Assembly (NCBI GenBank): GCA_028872015.1
Contig: JAGWLO010000002.1
Coordinates: forward strand, 62,001 to 126,000
DNA: 64,000 nt
Source: Burkholderiales bacterium
Lineage (GTDB): Bacteria; Pseudomonadota; Gammaproteobacteria; Burkholderiales; Burkholderiaceae_C
Direction of reading: 5' to 3'
Positions 16,882 through 25,265 of the stretch are shown in pieces. The position numbers and the translations under genes were made by a program. Within the stretch, counting starts at the first letter, position 1, and each line of letters begins with the position of its first letter. A model generated the notes under the pieces. That model saw nothing but the letters and a program-made list of their open reading frames with translations, had not been told where the DNA came from and did not search any database.

Positions 16882-18597
16882 TCAGGTGGCGAGCGCCGTG
16901 GACCGTCGCACGGCGTCGGCGGCATGGCGGAAGGGCAGCGGGCCCAGGCGGCGCGCGGCGTCGATGAAGCGTTCGCCGGCGTGGCGCTCGCGCAGGTAGG
17001 TGCCGATCACGGCCTCGATCACGTCGGGCACCTCGTCGGCGGCGAAGGACGGGCCGATGACCTTGCCCGGCGTGGCGGCGCCGCTGAGCGTGCTGCCGTC
17101 GGCGCCGGCCACCGTGACCTGGTACCACTCGCTGCCGTCCTTGTCGACGCCGAGGATGCCGATGTGGCCGCTGTGGTGGTGGCCGCAGCTGTTGATGCAG
17201 CCACTGATGTGCAGGTCGATGTCGCCGATGTCGTGCAGTTCGTCGAGATCGTCGAAACGCTCGGTGATGGCGGCGGCGATCGGCAGCGAGCGCGCGTTGG
17301 CGAGCGCGCAGAGATCCCCGCCGGGGCAGGCGATCATGTCGGTGAGCAGGCCGATGTTCGGCGTCGCGAAGCCGTCCTCGCGAGCCGCGAGCCACAGCGC
17401 GCGCAACTCGCTCTCGTGCACCCAGGGCAGCAGCAGGTTCTGGTCGTGGCTGACGCGCAGCTCGCCCCGGCTGAATCGCTCGGCCAGGTCGGCCGCGGCG
17501 TCCATCTGGTCGGCGGTGACGTCGCCCGGCGGCAGGCCGGCGCGCTTCAGCGACAAGGTCACGGCGCGCAGGCCGGGCAGGCGATGCGGCTGCACGTTGC
17601 GCTCGAGCCAGCGCGCATAGGCCGGCGGCGTGACCGCCGTGGTTGCCGGCGTGGCGGATGCCCCCTCGGGACCTGCCGGGTCGCGGAAGCAGGCAGCCAC
17701 GCGGGCCAGCTCGGCCTCGGGGATCAGTGGCGTCGAGGGCTCGGCGAGCAGGGCGCGGAACTCGCTCTCGACGGCGTCGAAGAAGCGCTGGCCCTCGGCC
17801 TTGACCAGGATCTTGATGCGCGACTTGTACAGGTTGTCGCGCCGGCCGTAGAGGTTGTAGACGCGCACCACGGCCTCGATGAAGACCAGGATCTGCTGCC
17901 AGGGCACGAATTCGCTGGCGACCGAGGCGATCACCGGCGTGCGCCCCATCCCGCCGCCGACCGCGACGCGGAAGCCGACCTCGCCGGCGTCGTTGCGCTG
18001 CAGCTTCAGACCGATGTCGTGCCAGTCGGTGGCGGCGCGGTCTTCGGCCGCCCCGGTCACGGCGATCTTGAACTTGCGCGGCAGGAAGGCGAATTCGGGA
18101 TGCAGCGTGCTCCACTGGCGCAGGATCTCGCAGTACGGGCGCGGGTCGACCACTTCGTCGGGAGCGATGCCGGCCAGCACGTCGGTGGTGATGTTGCGGA
18201 TGCAGTTGCCGCTGGTCTGGATGCCGTGCATGTCGACCGCGGCCAGCAGATCCATCACTTCTGCCGATCGCGCCAACGGGATCCAGTTGAACTGCAGGTT
18301 CTGGCGCGTGCTGAAGTGGCCGAAGCCACCGCGCTCGGATGGCCGACCGGCGTCCCGCAGGTCGTGCTCGCGGGCGATGCGGGCCAGCTGCCGCAGCTGG
18401 CGGCTGCTCAGCTCGCCATAAGGCACCGCCACCCGCAGCATCGGCGCGTGGCGCTGCACGTACCAGCCGTTCTGCAGCCGCAACGGGCGGAAGTCGTCGT
18501 CGGGCAGCTCGCCGGCCAGGTGGCGCTCGAGCTGGTCGCGGTACTGGGCCGCGCGGGCGCGGACGAACTGGCGGTCGAACTCGGTGTAGCGGTACAT
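16882..18597 (-). CDS. cysI: Nitrite/sulfite reductase, siroheme and [4Fe-4S] (CysI-type)
   Basis: 571 residues. It has the two ferredoxin-like/siroheme repeats of the sulfite reductase hemoprotein family. The cofactor cysteines are in the second half, CPGGDLCALANAR and SGCINSCGHHHSGHIG, which hold the bridged siroheme-[4Fe-4S] centre. The first half carries HFSTRQNLQFNWIPL and GNCIRNITTD. It reduces sulfite to sulfide with six electrons. The length and ferredoxin-type layout, without a CysJ flavoprotein nearby, suggest ferredoxin or another small donor. It heads the operon DUF934-cysH-cysD-cysN-cobA. Nitrite reduction is an alternative, but the context favours sulfite. Confidence 0.92.
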   Translation of the reverse strand: MYRYTEFDRQFVRARAAQYRDQLERHLAGELPDDDFRPLRLQNGWYVQRHAPMLRVAVPYGELSSRQLRQLARIAREHDLRDAGRPSERGGFGHFSTRQNLQFNWIPLARSAEVMDLLAAVDMHGIQTSGNCIRNITTDVLAGIAPDEVVDPRPYCEILRQWSTLHPEFAFLPRKFKIAVTGAAEDRAATDWHDIGLKLQRNDAGEVGFRVAVGGGMGRTPVIASVASEFVPWQQILVFIEAVVRVYNLYGRRDNLYKSRIKILVKAEGQRFFDAVESEFRALLAEPSTPLIPEAELARVAACFRDPAGPEGASATPATTAVTPPAYARWLERNVQPHRLPGLRAVTLSLKRAGLPPGDVTADQMDAAADLAERFSRGELRVSHDQNLLLPWVHESELRALWLAAREDGFATPNIGLLTDMIACPGGDLCALANARSLPIAAAITERFDDLDELHDIGDIDLHISGCINSCGHHHSGHIGILGVDKDGSEWYQVTVAGADGSTLSGAATPGKVIGPSFAADEVPDVIEAVIGTYLRERHAGERFIDAARRLGPLPFRHAADAVRRSTALAT

Positions 18598-18768
18598 CGT
18601 CTGGGGTTCCCGGAAGGCATCGCCGGCGGGTGGCGGTCGGCCTCTACGCCGATGTGAGATCGCGACTCTAGGAAACCCTCATATGGCGAGGAACTACAAA
18701 ATAGTCCGATACATATTTCTTCGAAGTCTGAAGAGTCGGCCTGAACCGCATTCCTAGAATCCCGGCCC
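18598..18768. promoter_or_regulatory. Divergent control region of the cys operon and the patatin gene
   Basis: 171 bp without a gene. The middle (about 18680-18725) is much more AT-rich than its surroundings and holds an inverted repeat ACTA-N5-TAGT at 18693-18705, of the T-N11-A kind bound by LysR-type regulators. CysB/Cbl-type LysR proteins control cys operons in many proteobacteria, so this is a reasonable site for such a regulator, by inference only. A second short palindrome, ATTC-CTA-GAAT (18750-18760), lies 8 bp before the patatin start and contains a TAGAAT -10-like hexamer. No clear -35 boxes were found. Confidence 0.45.
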
Positions 18769-19725
18769 ATGGGCTCGATCTGGCGTGGCTGGCGTTTCGT
18801 GGTGCAGGCTCGCCCGTGGTTGGGAGCCGGGCTGGCCGTGGCCCTGGCGGCCTGCCAGAGCACGCCGCCCAGGGCACCGTTGCCTGGTGCCGCGCCACCG
18901 CCCTTGGTGATCGCGCCCGAGCCCGCGCCCCAGCCCAGGCCGGTGCCGCGGCTGCCGCGCATCGGCCTGGCCCTGGGCGGCGGGGCAGCGCGCGGGTTCG
19001 CGCACATCGGCGTGATCGAGGTGCTGGAAGAGGCCGGCATCCGGCCCGACCTGGTCGTGGGCACCTCGGCCGGCAGCCTGATCGCCGCCCTGTTTGCCGA
19101 CGGCCGTACGGGGGCCCAGATGGCGGAACTGGCCCGCACCATGGACGAAGGCACGCTCACGGACTGGGCCTTTCCCACCCGCGGCCTGATCCGAGGCCAG
19201 GCGTTGGCGCGTTACGTGCGCTCTCAGGTGTCGGTGCGCAACATCGAGCAGACGCGGCTGCCGCTGGGCATCGTGGCGGCCGATCTCGACAGCGGCGAGC
19301 CGGTGCTGTTCCGCCGCGGCGACATCGGCACTGCGGTGCGGGCCAGCAGCGCCGTGCCGGCGGTGTTCGAGCCGGTGCGCATCGGCACCCATGAATACGT
19401 GGACGGCGGCCTGGTGGCACCAGTGCCGGTGCACTTTGCGCGCCAGATGGGGGCCGAGTTCGTGATCGCGGTGGACATCTCGTCGCCCCCTGCAGGCAAC
19501 CCCACCAGCGATGTGATGGACATGTTGCTGCAGACCTTTGCCATCATGGGCCAGACCATCAACGGCTTCGAGCTGCACGACGCCGACGTGGTGGTGCGGC
19601 CCGCCATGGCAGGCCTGTCCAGCGCCGATTTCACGGCCCGCCTGCGCGCGATCCGCGCCGGCCGAGAGGCGGCCCTGCGCGCGCTACCGGCGCTGAAAGC
19701 CAGGCTGGCGGCGGCCATGCGCTAG
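18769..19725 (+). CDS. Patatin-like phospholipase, predicted lipoprotein
   Basis: 318 residues. The N-terminus is a lipoprotein signal peptide with lipobox LAAC (Cys29), followed by a Pro-rich linker, so the protein is probably membrane-anchored in the cell envelope. The patatin domain has the oxyanion motif LALGGGAARGFAHIGV, the nucleophile motif VGTSAGSL and the catalytic Asp in DGGLVAPVPV, so the Ser-Asp dyad is intact. Relatives (RssA/YlbK-like) are thought to hydrolyse phospholipids or lysophospholipids. It reads away from the cys operon and converges on the phasin gene, with a terminator between them. Confidence 0.88.
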   Translation: MGSIWRGWRFVVQARPWLGAGLAVALAACQSTPPRAPLPGAAPPPLVIAPEPAPQPRPVPRLPRIGLALGGGAARGFAHIGVIEVLEEAGIRPDLVVGTSAGSLIAALFADGRTGAQMAELARTMDEGTLTDWAFPTRGLIRGQALARYVRSQVSVRNIEQTRLPLGIVAADLDSGEPVLFRRGDIGTAVRASSAVPAVFEPVRIGTHEYVDGGLVAPVPVHFARQMGAEFVIAVDISSPPAGNPTSDVMDMLLQTFAIMGQTINGFELHDADVVVRPAMAGLSSADFTARLRAIRAGREAALRALPALKARLAAAMR

Positions 19726-19744
19726 GGCATGCGACCAAAGAAAA

Positions 19745-19768
19745 CGGCCCGGTCGAGCGACCGGGCCG
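19745..19768 (-). terminator. Rho-independent terminator downstream of the phasin gene
   Basis: An 11-bp perfect stem CGGCCCGGTCG/CGACCGGGCCG with a 2-base spacer, followed on the minus strand by TTTTCTTT. This is a clear intrinsic terminator for leftward transcription, about 108 bp beyond the phasin stop codon. On the plus strand the hairpin is followed by purines, so it would act weakly, if at all, for the patatin gene. Confidence 0.85.
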
Positions 19769-19875
19769 AAGGAAAGGACAACCTTCCACACAAGAGTCCC
19801 GAGGTCAGAACCCCGGGCTACAGGTAGAGCAGGCGCTGCCGGAAAAGTTCAATCCGGCCGCAGGCCGGCGGCGGA

Positions 19876-20430
19876 TCAGGCCGCCTTCTTGCCCTTGCCC
19901 GCGGTTTGCGTGGCCTTGACGGCAGTGTTGGTCATGGCCGTGAAGTTGGCTTCGGCCACGTCGGTGGCTTGCTTGGCCGCCTTCTGCGCGCTCTCGAAGG
20001 CGTTGTTGGCGGCGGCCACGGCCGACTTCACCAGCGCAACCGCGCTTTCGGTGCCGGCGGGGGCGTTCTTCACGGCGCTGTCCACCAGGGCCAGCACGGT
20101 CTTCTGACCTTCGGCCAGGGTCGCTTCGGCGGACTTCGTGAACTCGCCGTTCGTGCCGGCGATGATCTCGTACAGATGCCGGCTGTAGGCCGCCGCCTTC
20201 TCGGCCGCGGGCTGCAGCAGGCTGGCGTGCAGGCTCAGCAGCTCCTGCGCGTCCTTCACCGACAGGCTGGCCTGCGCCGTTTCGGCCGCTTCGGCCAGCG
20301 TGGTCTTGGCGACCTGCATGTTCAACTCGACCAGCTTCTCCACGCCTTCGAAGGCCTTGTGGGTGAGGCCGAAGAGGGTTTCGACATGGGCCTTGTGGGC
20401 GGCGATCATCTGTTCAGCGGTATAGGTCAT
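19876..20430 (-). CDS. phaP: Phasin (polyhydroxyalkanoate granule protein)
   Basis: 184 residues, almost entirely amphipathic helix and Ala-rich, with the phasin_2 start [20 protein letters not shown] and repeated [10 protein letters not shown]-like heptads. It ends in a Lys-rich tail (GKGKKAA). Phasins coat polyhydroxybutyrate granules and are very abundant when polymer is stored. The start is the ATG at 20430, where the domain begins, preceded by an AGGAGCA-type ribosome site; a longer frame upstream crosses the promoter and is not coding. It has its own promoter and terminator and is divergent from a deacetylase-like gene. Confidence 0.93.
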   Translation of the reverse strand: MTYTAEQMIAAHKAHVETLFGLTHKAFEGVEKLVELNMQVAKTTLAEAAETAQASLSVKDAQELLSLHASLLQPAAEKAAAYSRHLYEIIAGTNGEFTKSAEATLAEGQKTVLALVDSAVKNAPAGTESAVALVKSAVAAANNAFESAQKAAKQATDVAEANFTAMTNTAVKATQTAGKGKKAA

Positions 20431-20498
20431 GAGGATGCTCCTGAGGGTGACACGGGACGGGTCGGATGGAATCGAATTGCCGCGCCTTGGGAACTCAT

Positions 20499-20570
20499 TT
20501 GCTGCGCTGCAACATGGACGCAAGTATAGACATGCCCAGGCGGGATGCAAGCGTTTTTGCTGCGATGCAC
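20499..20570 (-). promoter_or_regulatory. phaP promoter flanked by two TGC-rich direct repeats (candidate PhaR operator)
   Basis: On the minus strand a -35 box TTGCAT (20545-20550) and a -10 box TATACT (20523-20528) are separated by 16 bp, a good sigma-70 promoter pointing to phaP. Two near-identical repeats lie on either side: TTGCTGCGCTGCA at 20499 and TTGCTGCGATGCA at 20557 (one mismatch in 13). One falls near the transcription start and the other just upstream of the -35 box. PhaR repressors of other PHA producers bind TGC-rich sites in exactly these positions of phaP promoters, so PhaR control is the natural inference. phaR itself is not in the window. Confidence 0.6.
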
Positions 20571-20616
20571 CATTCAACGCCGTCCTTTAGGGGCCACTAC
20601 CTAGAATCCGCCCGCC

Positions 20617-21594
20617 ATGCAGGTCTTCCATGCCGATCAGTTCCTGCTTCCGCTGCCGCCCGGACACAGCTTTCCGATGTCGAAGTACCCGCTGCTGCGC
20701 GAGGCGGCCAAGACCACCTTGCCGGGGCTGCGTTTGTGCGAGGCGATGCCGGCCACCGATGGCGAGCTGGCGCTGGCGCACGAGCCGGCCTGGATCGGCG
20801 CCGTCGCCGAGGGCACGCTGAGCGCCGCACAGCAGCGCGAGATCGGCTTTCCGTGGTCGCCGCGCATGGTCGAGCGCGCGCGGCGCTCGGTGGGCGCCAC
20901 GATCGGCGCGGCGCGTGCGGCGTTGCTGCAGGGCGAGGGCGTGGCCGCCAACCTGGCCGGAGGCACGCACCATGCGTACGCCCACAAGGGCTCGGGCTAC
21001 TGCATCTTCAACGATGTCGCGGTGGCGGCGCGCTTGATGCAGGCCGAATGGCACCGCCGGCCGCAGCGGCCGCGTCGCCTGTTGCGGGTGCTGGTGATCG
21101 ACCTGGATGTGCACCAGGGCAACGGCACGGCCGCCATCTTTCGCGACGACCCGAGCGTGTTCACGTTGTCGCTGCACGGGGCGAAGAACTTCCCGTTCCG
21201 CAAGGAAGCCGGTGACCTGGACGTCGAGTTGCCCGATGGCTGCACCGACGCCGCCTACCTGCAGGCGCTCGACGCCGCGCTCGATCACGCCTGGGCCCGG
21301 CACGGCGACGGCGCGCCCGGGCTGGCGTTCTACCTGGCCGGCGCCGACCCGCACGAGAACGACCGGTTGGGCCGGCTCAAGCTCAGCGCCGAAGGCCTGG
21401 CCGAGCGCGACCGGCGCGTATTCGCGGCGCTGCGCGCGCGCGGCATACCGGTGGCGCTGTCGATGGCCGGCGGCTATGGGCGCGACCTGGCCGTCACGGT
21501 CGAGATCCATCGCCGGACCCTGGTGGAAGCCCTGGCCTGCTGGCAGGCCTGGCCGCGCCGGCACGCCGGTCCTTCGATGGAACAATCGGGTTGA
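20617..21594 (+). CDS. Histone-deacetylase-family protein (arginase/deacetylase fold)
   Basis: 325 residues. Zinc amidohydrolase marks of the HDAC superfamily are all present: the His pair and Tyr-containing loop in AGGTHHAYAHKGSGYCIFND, zinc ligands in LVIDLDVHQGNGTA and LAGADPHENDRLGRL, and the late Gly-rich MAGGYGRD. Bacterial members remove acetyl groups from acetylpolyamines, lysines or small amides; the true substrate is unknown. Its stop overlaps the next gene as TGATG, so the thioesterase is translationally coupled. A TAGAAT -10-like hexamer lies 9 bp before the ATG, giving a very short leader. Confidence 0.88.
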   Translation: MQVFHADQFLLPLPPGHSFPMSKYPLLREAAKTTLPGLRLCEAMPATDGELALAHEPAWIGAVAEGTLSAAQQREIGFPWSPRMVERARRSVGATIGAARAALLQGEGVAANLAGGTHHAYAHKGSGYCIFNDVAVAARLMQAEWHRRPQRPRRLLRVLVIDLDVHQGNGTAAIFRDDPSVFTLSLHGAKNFPFRKEAGDLDVELPDGCTDAAYLQALDAALDHAWARHGDGAPGLAFYLAGADPHENDRLGRLKLSAEGLAERDRRVFAALRARGIPVALSMAGGYGRDLAVTVEIHRRTLVEALACWQAWPRRHAGPSMEQSG

Positions 21595-22067
21595 TGTCTC
21601 GTCCTGAAGCGCCTCTCCCCGCAGCACGGCCGCAGCCGCAGCCCCGCAGCCGGTTCGCGCGTTTCCAGAGCATCGTCACCCGCTGGGGTGACAACGACAT
21701 CTACGGCCATGTCAACAACGTTGTCCACTACAGCTTCTTCGACACCGCGGTCAACCGCCATCTGATCGAGGCCGGGGCGCTGGACATCCACGCCGGCAGC
21801 GTGATCGGGCTGGTGGTGCAGACGGAGTGCCACTACTTCGAATCGATCGCCTTTCCGCAGACCGTGCATGCCGGCCTGCGGGTGGCGCACCGCGGGCGCT
21901 CGAGCGTGCGCTACGAGGTAGGGTTGTTCGCCGACGCGGCCCCGCTCACGGCGGCGCTGGGCACGCTGGTTCACGTCTACGTCGACCGCGTCACGCGTCG
22001 GCCGGTGCCGCTGCCGGCAGCGTTGCAGGCGGCGCTGGCGCCCTTGGACGTGGCGGACTCGGCTTGA
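21594..22067 (+). CDS. Acyl-CoA thioesterase, 4-hydroxybenzoyl-CoA thioesterase (hotdog) family
   Basis: 157 residues, a single hotdog domain with TRWGDNDIYGHVNNVVHYSF, where the Asp is the catalytic residue of the 4HBT branch and GHVNN is the family signature. A Pro/Arg-rich leader of about 20 residues precedes it. It likely hydrolyses short or aromatic acyl-CoA esters in the cytoplasm. The ATG at 21594 overlaps the deacetylase stop by one base; a TTG one codon upstream is less likely. YbgC-like Tol-Pal partners are not adjacent. Confidence 0.85.
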   Translation: MSRPEAPLPAARPQPQPRSRFARFQSIVTRWGDNDIYGHVNNVVHYSFFDTAVNRHLIEAGALDIHAGSVIGLVVQTECHYFESIAFPQTVHAGLRVAHRGRSSVRYEVGLFADAAPLTAALGTLVHVYVDRVTRRPVPLPAALQAALAPLDVADSA

Positions 22068-22112
22068 GTCTGCAGTTTCAGTTCGCGCTTTGACCTTCCG
22101 CCGGAGCCCTGC

Positions 22113-22811
22113 ATGCCGCCGTCCGCCGACACCCACGCCGCCATCGATGCCGCGATCACCTCGCGCCGCTCGATCCGCGCCTTCCTGCCCACGCCGGTAC
22201 CGCGCGCCACCCTCGAGGCCGTGCTGGCCGTCGCCGCGCGCGCACCGTCGGGCACCAACACCCAGCCCTGGCAGGTGCATGTGCTGACCGGTGCAGCCAA
22301 GCAGGGCTTGTCGGCCGAGATCCGTGCCGCGTACGACGATCCGGTGCAGCGCGCCGCGCACCAGGAGCCCTACGCCTACTACCCCACCGAGTGGCGCAGC
22401 CCCTACATCGACCGCCGGCGCAAGGTGGGCTGGGACCTGTACACGCTGCTCGGCATCGGCCGCGCCGACAAGGCCGCCATGCACGCGCAGCATGGCCGCA
22501 ACTACGATTTCTTCGGCGCGCCGGTGGGCCTGATCTTCACCATCGACCGCGTGCTGCAGCAGGGCAGCTGGCTCGACTACGGCATGTTCCTGCAGAGCGT
22601 GATGGTGGCCGCGCGCGGGCGCGGGCTGGACAGTTGCCCGCAGGCCGCGTTCACGCAATTCCACCGCATCATCGCGCGGCGCCTGGGACTGACCGATGAG
22701 CAGACCGTGGTCTGCGGCATGTCGCTGGGCTATGCCGACCCCGACGCCACCGTCAACCGCCTGGTGACCGAGCGCGAGCCGGTGGCCGGGTTCACGCGCT
22801 TTTACGAATGA
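22113..22811 (+). CDS. Nitroreductase family FMN enzyme
   Basis: 232 residues. The FMN/NAD(P)H-binding marks are SRRSIRAFLPTPVPRATLEA and RAPSGTNTQPWQVHVLTGAA at the N-terminus, a central GAPVGLIFTIDR and the C-terminal CGMSLGYADPDATVN. The enzyme is expected to be a flavin-dependent oxidoreductase of nitro-aromatics, quinones or similar compounds; the physiological substrate is unknown. The stop overlaps the antiporter start as ATGA, and it lies 46 bp after the thioesterase on the same strand. Confidence 0.88.
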   Translation: MPPSADTHAAIDAAITSRRSIRAFLPTPVPRATLEAVLAVAARAPSGTNTQPWQVHVLTGAAKQGLSAEIRAAYDDPVQRAAHQEPYAYYPTEWRSPYIDRRRKVGWDLYTLLGIGRADKAAMHAQHGRNYDFFGAPVGLIFTIDRVLQQGSWLDYGMFLQSVMVAARGRGLDSCPQAAFTQFHRIIARRLGLTDEQTVVCGMSLGYADPDATVNRLVTEREPVAGFTRFYE

Positions 22812-24214
22812 GGTGGCTGCGGCCGCTGCTGCCGGCAGCCACGCTGGCGCTGCCCGCCCTGGCGCAGGCGGCCGAGATCGACGGCAGCCGGCTTTCGGCC
22901 TGGTGGGGCCTGCCGTTTGCCGGCCTGCTGCTGTCGATCGCGATCCTGCCGCTGGCGGCACCCGCGTTGTGGCACCGGCACTTCGGCAAGATCACGGCCG
23001 GCTGGACGCTGGCCTTCCTACTGCCCTATGCCGCCGGCCACGGCATCGGCGCGGCGGGCGCGGCGCTGGCGCACACGGTGCTTTCGGAATACATCCCGTT
23101 CATCGCGCTGCTGGTGGCGCTGTTCACCGCGGCCGGCGGCATCTACGTGCGCGGCAACCTGCACGGCAGCCCCGGCACCAACGTCGCGATCATGGCCGTG
23201 GCCTCGGTGCTGGCCAGCGTGATGGGCACCACCGGCGCCTCGATGCTGGCGATCCGGCCGCTGCTGCGGGCCAACGACAACCGGCGGCACCAGGCTCATG
23301 TGGTGGTCTTCTTCATCTTCACCGTCAGCAACGTGGCAGGCTCGCTCACGCCGCTGGGCGATCCGCCGCTGTTCCTGGGCTTCCTCAAGGGCGTCGACTT
23401 CTTCTGGACGCCGCGCCACCTGTTCCCCGAGACGCTGTTCACGCTGGCCGTGCTGCTGACATTGTTCTACGCCCTCGACCGCTACTGGTACCGGCGCGAG
23501 GGCGTGCTGCCGCGCGACCCCACGCCCGACTCCGGCCGCATCGGCCTCGACGGCGCCATCAACCTGCTGCCGCTGGCCGCCGTGGTGGGCCTGGTGCTGA
23601 TGAGCGGGCTGTGGAAGCCGGGCATCACGTTCGAGCTCTGGGGCACGTCGCTCGCGCTGCCGCAGGTGCTGCGCGACGCGGCGCTGGTGCTGGTGACGCT
23701 GGCCTCGCTGGCCCTCACGCCGGCCGGCGTGCGGGCCCGGAACCAGTTCTCGTGGGCGCCGATGCAGGAGGTGGCCAAGCTCTTCGTCGGCATCTTCGTC
23801 ACCATGGTGCCCGTGCTGGCGATGCTGAAGGCCGGCGAGCAGGGGGCGTTCGGGGCGGTGGCGCAAGCGGTCACCGCCGCCGACGGCCAGCCCCTGCCCT
23901 GGGCCTACTTCTGGCTCAGCGGGCTGCTCAGCTCGTTCCTGGACAACGCGCCCACCTACCTCGTGTTCTTCAACCTCGCCGGCGGCGATCCGGTGGCCCT
24001 GATGGGCCCGCACGCGGCCACCCTCGCGGCCATCTCGGCGGGGTCGGTGTTCATGGGCGCAAACAGCTACATCGGCAACGCGCCCAACTTCATGGTCAAG
24101 GCCATCGCCGAGAGCCGCGGCGTGCGCATGCCCAGCTTCTTCGGCTACCTGCTGTGGAGCGGCGCCATCCTGCTGCCGCTGTTCGGCGTGCTCACGCTCG
24201 TCTGGTTCCGCTGA
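22808..24214 (+). CDS. Sodium:proton antiporter of the NhaD/ArsB (ion transporter) superfamily
   Basis: 468 residues with about 11-12 hydrophobic segments. A signal-like first helix (LPAATLALPALAQA) is followed by WWGLPFAGLLLSIAILPL. Family marks are FTVSNVAGSLTPLGDPPLFL, FLDNAPTYLVFFNLAGGDP and SVFMGANSYIGNAPNFMVKA, each repeated-half elements with conserved Asn/Asp in the pore. Homologues are annotated as Na+/H+ antiporters or citrate-like transporters; the ion is inferred from family only. The start overlaps the nitroreductase stop (ATGA) and the stop overlaps a possible downstream start (TGATG). Confidence 0.85.
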   Translation: MRWLRPLLPAATLALPALAQAAEIDGSRLSAWWGLPFAGLLLSIAILPLAAPALWHRHFGKITAGWTLAFLLPYAAGHGIGAAGAALAHTVLSEYIPFIALLVALFTAAGGIYVRGNLHGSPGTNVAIMAVASVLASVMGTTGASMLAIRPLLRANDNRRHQAHVVVFFIFTVSNVAGSLTPLGDPPLFLGFLKGVDFFWTPRHLFPETLFTLAVLLTLFYALDRYWYRREGVLPRDPTPDSGRIGLDGAINLLPLAAVVGLVLMSGLWKPGITFELWGTSLALPQVLRDAALVLVTLASLALTPAGVRARNQFSWAPMQEVAKLFVGIFVTMVPVLAMLKAGEQGAFGAVAQAVTAADGQPLPWAYFWLSGLLSSFLDNAPTYLVFFNLAGGDPVALMGPHAATLAAISAGSVFMGANSYIGNAPNFMVKAIAESRGVRMPSFFGYLLWSGAILLPLFGVLTLVWFR

Positions 24215-24228
24215 TGAAAGACCCCGCC

Positions 24229-25218
24229 ATGTCCAAGCCTGCCGTCCTCGTCAGCCGCGACCTGTTCCCCGAAGTGGTGGCCCGGCTGCGCCAGCACTTC
24301 GAGGTCGACGACAACCCGGCCGACGAGGTGCTCGCCGGCGAGGCGTTGCGCCTGCGCCTGCAGCACCGGCAGGGCCTGCTGGCCGCGGGTGGCGAACGCA
24401 TCTCGGCCGAGCTGCTGGCGGCCTGCCCGGCGTTGCGCGTGGTGGCCAACATGGCCGTGGGCTACAACAACATCGACGTGCCCGCCTGCACCGCGCGCGG
24501 GGTGCTGGTCACCAACACGCCCGACGTGCTCACCGAGACGACGGCCGATTTCGGCTTCGCGCTGATGATGGCCACGGCACGGCGGATGGCCGAGGCCGAG
24601 CGCTTCCTGCGCGCCGGCCTGTGGACGAAGTGGCGCTACGACCTGCTCACGGGCAGCGACGTGCATGGCGCCACGTTGGGCATCCTGGGCATGGGGCGCA
24701 TCGGGCAGGCCATCGCGCGCCGCGGCGCGGCCGGCTTCGGCATGCGCGTTGTCTACCACAACCGCAGCCGTTTGCCGCCCGCCACCGAGGCCGCGCTCGG
24801 CGCGCAGTGGGTGGGCAAGGCCGAGCTGCTCGCGCAATCCGACCACCTGGTGCTGGTGCTGCCGTACTCGGCCGCCAGCCACCACGCCATCGGCGCCGCC
24901 GAGCTGGCGCAGATGAAGCCGGGCGCCACGCTCACCAACATCGCACGCGGCGGCATCGTCGACGACGCGGCGTTGGCGGCGGCCTTGCGCGCCGGGCGCA
25001 TCGCCGCGGCCGGGCTCGACGTGTTCGAGGGCGAGCCGGCCGTGCACCCCGAGCTGCTGGCGCTGCCCAACGTGGTGCTCACGCCTCACATCGCCAGCGC
25101 CAGCCTGCGCACGCGGCGCGCGATGGCCGACCTGGCGGCCGACAACCTGATCGCCGCCCTCACCGGCGGCGCGCCCCCGACGCCGGTCAACGCCGAGCTG
25201 CTGGGGCCGCGCGGCTGA
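24229..25218 (+). CDS. 2-hydroxyacid dehydrogenase (glyoxylate/hydroxypyruvate reductase, GhrB-like)
   Basis: 329 residues with a complete D-2-hydroxyacid dehydrogenase layout. The N-terminal catalytic half carries VVANMAVGYNNIDV. The NAD(P) motif is LGILGMGRIGQAIA. The catalytic Arg is in NIARGGIVDD, the Glu in LDVFEGEPAVH and the His in VVLTPHIASAS. It probably reduces glyoxylate or hydroxypyruvate to glycolate or D-glycerate. The ATG at 24229 (MSKPAVLVSRDLFP) fits family starts; an ATG at 24214, overlapping the antiporter stop as TGATG, would add five residues and may be used by coupled translation. Confidence 0.9.
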   Translation: MSKPAVLVSRDLFPEVVARLRQHFEVDDNPADEVLAGEALRLRLQHRQGLLAAGGERISAELLAACPALRVVANMAVGYNNIDVPACTARGVLVTNTPDVLTETTADFGFALMMATARRMAEAERFLRAGLWTKWRYDLLTGSDVHGATLGILGMGRIGQAIARRGAAGFGMRVVYHNRSRLPPATEAALGAQWVGKAELLAQSDHLVLVLPYSAASHHAIGAAELAQMKPGATLTNIARGGIVDDAALAAALRAGRIAAAGLDVFEGEPAVHPELLALPNVVLTPHIASASLRTRRAMADLAADNLIAALTGGAPPTPVNAELLGPRG

Positions 25219-25220
25219 GG

Positions 25221-25242
25221 CGGGCCCGGAGCGCCGGGCCCG
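25221..25242. terminator. Hairpin between convergent genes (possible bidirectional terminator)
   Basis: A 9-bp perfect GC stem CGGGCCCGG/CCGGGCCCG with an AGCG loop, directly after the dehydrogenase stop and ahead of the convergent molybdenum-enzyme gene's 3' end. There is no T run on either side, so efficient intrinsic termination is uncertain. Confidence 0.4.
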
Positions 25243-25265
25243 GTTCGAGGCGGTGGTCTGGCGGA

